A stretch of 33,753 bases of DNA from Chloroflexota bacterium (GTDB lineage Bacteria > Chloroflexota > Ktedonobacteria > Ktedonobacterales > JADMIN01). The notes under the pieces are model-generated. The model did no database searches, was not told the origin of the DNA, and was given only the letters and a program-made list of their open reading frames with translations. Positions 30,385 through 33,753 of this stretch are shown in pieces; the stretch's first letter is position 1; the number at the start of each line of letters is the position of its first letter. Both the position numbers and the translations under genes were made by a program. Location: the NCBI GenBank assembly GCA_021814145.1, contig JAKAIY010000023.1, forward strand, positions 1 to 33,753, given 5' to 3'.

Positions 30385-32271
30385 ATGTTCACGCGGATCG
30401 TGGTGGGGCTGGATGGCTCGCGACCGGCGGATGCGGCGGCTGAGGCCGCGCTCAATCTGAGTGGGGCGTTTGGCTCAGAGGTGATTTTCGCTTCGGTCAT
30501 TGAAGAACAGCCACATTATGTCTCGACGAGTGAAGAGGCCTCTAGCGAGGACGCCTCCGCTAAGGCATACTATGGCGCGCTGCATGACCGCTGGATGGAG
30601 CAGGCGGCGCGGTTGGGCGTCCCGGCGCGCAGCGCGCTGCTGGAAGGGCACGAGGCGCGCCAGTTGCTGCAATTCGTCGCGGATTCGCAGGCCGATCTGC
30701 TGATGATCGGCCACGCTGGCCATTCCGCCCCCTGGGAAGACGAGATCGGAGGGACCGCCAGCCAGCTCCTGTTGCGCTCCCCACGCAGTGTTCTGATGAT
30801 ACGCGCGCGTGAGGGGTGGAACGGACGGTTCGGCGCGCTGATGGTTGGGCTGGACGGCTCACCAGTTGGCTGGGAAGCGTTCGATACGGCGCTTGCCCTG
30901 GCTGCGCGCACGCATGCCTCGCTCATCATCATCAGCGTCGTGGAGCAGAGCGGCGCGGCCACACGCGCTATGGAGGCGGGCGCGTCCGGCGTGATGGTCA
31001 AGCCGGAAATGGGAACAGCCGCTCAGGCGACACAGCCGCGCTCTCCGTCGCTGCTGACCCAGGTCCAAGCGCGCGCCGTGGCGCGCGCGGCCAGCGCTGG
31101 CGTCTCTCTGGAGTTGGTCACTGTTGATGGCCCGGTTAGCGATGCGCTCACGCATATGGCTCAAGAGCGTGACGTGGATCTGCTGATACTCGGCGCGACA
31201 GGGCATGAGCGCCCGTGGAGCCCGACGGCAGGCGGCACGGCGCGCAAGGTCATGGAAGAGGCCCGCTGCGCTGTGATGCTGGTTCGCTCGGCGGGATCCG
31301 ACCTGAAGGTATCGGATGTCATGCGGCCCGCTAGCGCCATTGTGCAGCCTGATACGCCGCTCACTGACGCGCTCGCTTTGTTGCTCGATGGTGAGGCGCG
31401 ATTGGTAAGCGTGACTGACGAGCGGGGCGCGCTTATCGGGCTGCTCACCCTCACCACACTGGTTCACCGTCTGCGCCCGGCCCTAAGCGAGCGCCGCGAG
31501 CCCACGCGCAGCCCAGAGGAAGCACGCCGCGCGATGGAGCGTCTGCTCGAAGGGCGCGCGGTGCGCGAGGCGATGATTACCCGCATGCGAACCATTCAGC
31601 CTGAAACACCCCTTCACCTGGCCGCGCGCTTCCTGATTAGCAACCGCCTGACACGCGCGCCTGTGGTGGACGCGAACCGGCGGCTGCTGGGCATTATCTC
31701 GGAGCGTGACATCGTGCGCACGCTGGCTCCCCGTGGCGCTTCATCCAGCGCAGAGTCGGCGCCCACCGCGGCGTTCCCCGCGGAGATGGACGGGCAAGCG
31801 GCGGCGGGTTCCGTCTCAGCGCTGCTCGACCGCTCCATACCGCTCATTGAGTGGAGCGCGCATGTGGATGAAGCGCTGGCTGCTGTCGCGCGCGCCGCCA
31901 ACGGGCTGGTGTTAGTGGTGGATGATGAAGGGCGTTATGACGGCATCATTGACGAGCGCAGTGTGCTGACACGCGCGCTTCCGTCAGAGGATCGCTCTAC
32001 GCCATGGCGGATGGGGCTGACACGCCTGCTGACGCGCTCACATATGGGCGCGCTGGCTGGCGAGAGCGAGCGCGTAGTCGAGCCTATTACGACCGCGTCA
32101 CTCGTCAATCGTTCGGCGCAAACGTTCACGCTCGACACCCCAGTCGCCGACGCGCTGGCGCGTATGATCGCGGCGGATGAGAGCGACGTTGGGGTGGCGC
32201 TGACGACTGACGGACGGCCTATCGGGACGCTCTGGCGCGGGACAGCGCTCCGCGCGCTGATTCGCGGCTGA
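30385..32271 (+). CDS. UspA-UspA-CBS x4 stress protein
   Basis: 628 residues. Two universal-stress domains (about 1-142 and 148-302) both keep the ATP-binding G-x2-G-x9-G-(S/T) loop (G109-HAG...GGT; G270-ATG...GGT). Four CBS domains follow as two Bateman pairs: about 308-367 (VSDVMRPASAIVQPDTPL), 388-450 (VREAMITRMRTIQPETPL, LLGIISERDIVRTL), 480-535 and 565-628. Both parts bind adenine nucleotides, so the protein probably senses energy state. It follows the Ehr-like operon closely and may be co-transcribed. UspA genes are a known fluoride-riboswitch association, in agreement with a switch at the operon head. Confidence 0.92.
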   Translation: MFTRIVVGLDGSRPADAAAEAALNLSGAFGSEVIFASVIEEQPHYVSTSEEASSEDASAKAYYGALHDRWMEQAARLGVPARSALLEGHEARQLLQFVADSQADLLMIGHAGHSAPWEDEIGGTASQLLLRSPRSVLMIRAREGWNGRFGALMVGLDGSPVGWEAFDTALALAARTHASLIIISVVEQSGAATRAMEAGASGVMVKPEMGTAAQATQPRSPSLLTQVQARAVARAASAGVSLELVTVDGPVSDALTHMAQERDVDLLILGATGHERPWSPTAGGTARKVMEEARCAVMLVRSAGSDLKVSDVMRPASAIVQPDTPLTDALALLLDGEARLVSVTDERGALIGLLTLTTLVHRLRPALSERREPTRSPEEARRAMERLLEGRAVREAMITRMRTIQPETPLHLAARFLISNRLTRAPVVDANRRLLGIISERDIVRTLAPRGASSSAESAPTAAFPAEMDGQAAAGSVSALLDRSIPLIEWSAHVDEALAAVARAANGLVLVVDDEGRYDGIIDERSVLTRALPSEDRSTPWRMGLTRLLTRSHMGALAGESERVVEPITTASLVNRSAQTFTLDTPVADALARMIAADESDVGVALTTDGRPIGTLWRGTALRALIRG

Positions 32272-32292
32272 GCTTTCTGTGAGCCTCTGGCG

Positions 32293-32319
32293 GGACGCGC
32301 TGTCGCTGGCCGCGCGTCC
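32293..32319. terminator. Hairpin after the stress-protein gene
   Basis: GGACGCGC (32293-32300) and GCGCGTCC (32312-32319) form an 8-bp GC-rich stem with an 11-nt loop, 22 nt after the stop at 32271. No T tract follows, so intrinsic termination is doubtful, but the position fits an operon end. Confidence 0.4.
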
Positions 32320-32373
32320 ACCGAGCGTGGCCCGGCGCGGGTCATGCCCGGTGGATAAGAGCGCCGGAACACA

Positions 32374-32402
32374 TTGACGCCGCCAAAGCTTGCGGCGATA
32401 CT
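32374..32402 (+). promoter_or_regulatory. Promoter with internal palindrome for the MetE-like gene
   Basis: TTGACG (-35, 32374-32379), 17-bp spacer, GATACT (-10, 32397-32402). Within it lies CGCCGC (32378-32383)/GCGGCG (32392-32397), a 6-bp inverted repeat around 8 bp, placed where a repressor would block polymerase. The regulator is unknown. Confidence 0.55.
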
Positions 32403-32424
32403 GGATTCCAGCGAGATATGCGCG

Positions 32425-32467
32425 GCCTCTCTCTTCGCTCCGCGAGTACTACAGGATTATGAGAGGC
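32425..32467 (+). other. Structured leader of the MetE-like gene
   Basis: GCCTCTC (32425-32431) pairs with GAGAGGC (32461-32467), and further GC-rich pairing (GCGC-CGGAG with CTCCG...GCGC) lies at about 32467-32502. The leader is about 115 nt from the predicted start to the GTG. No SAM, SAH or cobalamin riboswitch signature was recognised, so a regulatory role is open. Confidence 0.35.
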
Positions 32468-32523
32468 GCCGGAGAACTCCGCGCTCCGGGGTGGCGCGCG
32501 GAGTAAGCAAGAGAGGAGAACCC

Positions 32524-33552
32524 GTGGCTGAACTCATCCCTACTACCGTCGTCGGCAGCTATCCCCAGCCGGAATGGCTCGTGGACCGCGAAAACCTGCG
32601 CAGCCGGCTTCCTCCCCGCGTCCGGGTTCGCGAGCTCTGGCGCGTCCCTGAGCCTTTCCTCGAACAAGCCCAGGACGACGCGACGCTGGTCGCTATCCGG
32701 GAGATGGAGCGGGCCGGCGTGGACATCATCACCGATGGCGAAATCCGCCGCGAGAGCTATTCCAACCGCTTCGCCACCGCCTTGGAAGGCCTCGACCTTG
32801 ACCATCCCGGCACGGCGCTCGACCGCACGGGGCACCCCAACCCGGTGCCGCGGGTCGTCGGCCCAGTTCGCCGCGCCCGTCCGGTAGAGGTACGCGACCT
32901 GGAGTTCCTTCGCCGCAACACCGACCGGCGCATCAAGATTACTGTGCCAGGCCCGTTCACCGTCGCGCAGCAAGCGCAGAACGATTACTATCCAGATGAC
33001 CGGGCGCTCGCGCTCGACCTCGCCGCTGCCATCAACGAGGAGATCAAGGACCTGTTCGCGGCGGGCGCCGATGTGGTGCAGATTGACGAGCCCTACCTCC
33101 AGGCCCGGGCCGAGAAAGCGCGCGCCTATGGCGTCGAGGTCATCAACCGGGCGCTCGAAGGCGTCCAGGGAACGACCGCCCTGCATATGTGCTTCGGCTA
33201 TGCCGCCATCGTCCACGACCGGCCTGGACAGTATGCGTTCCTGCCTGAGCTGAGCGAATGCGTAGTCCAGCAGATCTCCATCGAGACGGCGCAACCCAAT
33301 CTGGATCTCTCCGCGCTGAGCGCGCTCCCCGGCAAGACCATCATTCTCGGCGTGCTGAACCTGGGAGATACGAGGGTGGAGACAGCGCAGGAAGTCGCTG
33401 GCCGCCTCAGGGAAGCGCTGCGCTATGTCGAGCCGGAGCGCCTGATCGCCGCGCCCGACTGTGGGATGAAGTATCTTCCCCGCGATGTCGCCTTCGGCAA
33501 GCTCCAGGCGATGGTAGAGGGGGCGGCGATCGTCCGGCGAGAGCTGAGCTAA
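32524..33552 (+). CDS. Cobalamin-independent methionine synthase-type methyltransferase (MetE C-terminal domain)
   Basis: 342 residues from the GTG at 32524, with AGGAG 6-7 nt upstream; the frame is open 50 codons further back, but that part lies across the promoter and leader. TTVVGSYPQPEWL begins the catalytic barrel as in MetE C-terminal domains. Zinc ligands are all present: H221 and C223 (LHMCFGY), E254 (SIETAQPNL) and C313 (PDCGMKYL); VQIDEP (186-191) is also conserved. Stand-alone barrels of this kind occur in archaea and many bacteria and may take methyl groups from donors other than folate triglutamate. It is likely a separate transcription unit from the stress gene. Confidence 0.88.
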   Translation: MAELIPTTVVGSYPQPEWLVDRENLRSRLPPRVRVRELWRVPEPFLEQAQDDATLVAIREMERAGVDIITDGEIRRESYSNRFATALEGLDLDHPGTALDRTGHPNPVPRVVGPVRRARPVEVRDLEFLRRNTDRRIKITVPGPFTVAQQAQNDYYPDDRALALDLAAAINEEIKDLFAAGADVVQIDEPYLQARAEKARAYGVEVINRALEGVQGTTALHMCFGYAAIVHDRPGQYAFLPELSECVVQQISIETAQPNLDLSALSALPGKTIILGVLNLGDTRVETAQEVAGRLREALRYVEPERLIAAPDCGMKYLPRDVAFGKLQAMVEGAAIVRRELS

Positions 33553-33603
33553 GCCGCTCTTAATCCCTCAATCATAGTGGCCGCAAGCGCAGAAAGAACA
33601 ACC

Positions 33604-33644
33604 CATGTAGGTGTCCAGTGGTGTGACCGCTGGACACCTACATG
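33604..33644. repeat. Long near-perfect hairpin after the methyltransferase gene
   Basis: CATGTAGGTGTCCAG (33604-33618) and its exact reverse complement (33630-33644). With one G-U pair the stem continues inward (TGGT/ACCG) to a 3-nt GTG loop, giving 19 bp. It begins 52 nt after the stop. It lacks a T tract, so it may be a terminator of unusual type, a small palindromic repeat element or an insertion-sequence relic. The rest of 33553-33753 shows no gene. Confidence 0.8.
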
Positions 33645-33753
33645 AAAGGCGCCCTCTCGCTATCATTTGTCGGTGAGCCTGGGGATGAATCTCATCGAAG
33701 GATAGGGGGGCGCAACGCTGTTGCGGAGATGCCGTTTGCCAGCGCCGCGGACA

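Noticed and set aside
32403-32523. SAM or cobalamin riboswitch before the methyltransferase gene
   Set aside because: None of the conserved sequence blocks of these classes is present.

Overview
The window is GC-rich, densely coded bacterial chromosome. It has a lipoprotein L,D-transpeptidase, SHOCT-domain protein, Ehr/Hyf-type membrane complex, tandem MutS-like ATPases and CPxC...CxxH proteins. That mix suggests a Chloroflexota-like bacterium (Ktedonobacteria or relatives); this is inference, with no rRNA or tRNA seen to anchor it.

Layout. 1-2588 (minus strand): OmpR-type response regulator and sensor kinase with a Met/His/Gly-rich extracytoplasmic loop, then a SHOCT-domain membrane protein and a truncated Met/Gly-rich exported protein. 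2906-3694: lipoprotein L,D-transpeptidase. 3886-5259: Nramp-like metal transporter behind a sigma70-type promoter overlapped by a DtxR/MntR-like palindrome. 5305-8357 (minus): two translationally coupled MutS-like ATPases. 8747-9262 (minus): unknown helical protein. 9817-19144 (plus): a long run with a DUF47/PhoU-like protein, a HAD hydrolase, three proteins built of repeated CPxC...CxxH modules, a DUF2180-like zinc protein, an MFS transporter and a dynamin-like GTPase ending in two of the same modules. 19139-21154 (minus): a protein with a degenerate inorganic-pyrophosphatase domain and PH-like domains. 22068-30328 (plus): a seven-subunit Hyf/Ehr-like complex whose 'hydrogenase' subunit has lost all four Ni-binding cysteines. 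30385-32271: UspA-UspA-CBSx4 protein. 32524-33552: MetE-type methyltransferase with an intact zinc site.

The unifying signal is four fluoride (crcB-motif) riboswitch aptamers at 9364-9440 (minus), 9592-9654 (plus), 21267-21324 (minus) and 21730-21774 (plus). They share the conserved GATGA(A/G)GC and (G)GCTGAT(G/A)GC(T/C)TCTAC segments. Their P1 stems differ by compensating changes, and the pseudoknot pairing covaries (GAAGC/GCTTC in three, GAGGC/GCCTC in the fourth). Each lies just upstream of a transcription unit, most have a recognisable promoter, and several can form a competing hairpin that uses the 3' aptamer strand. Together they would place about 25 kb (5305-30328, perhaps to 32271) under fluoride control, yet no CrcB/Fluc or CLC-F exporter lies in the window.

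Working model (inference): this is a fluoride-stress island that copes with the targets of fluoride (phosphoryl-transfer enzymes, pyrophosphatase, metal-dependent proteins, membrane energetics) rather than, or besides, exporting the ion. The least described part is the CPxC...CxxH module family, shared by three stand-alone proteins and the dynamin-like GTPase in one riboswitch-led operon.
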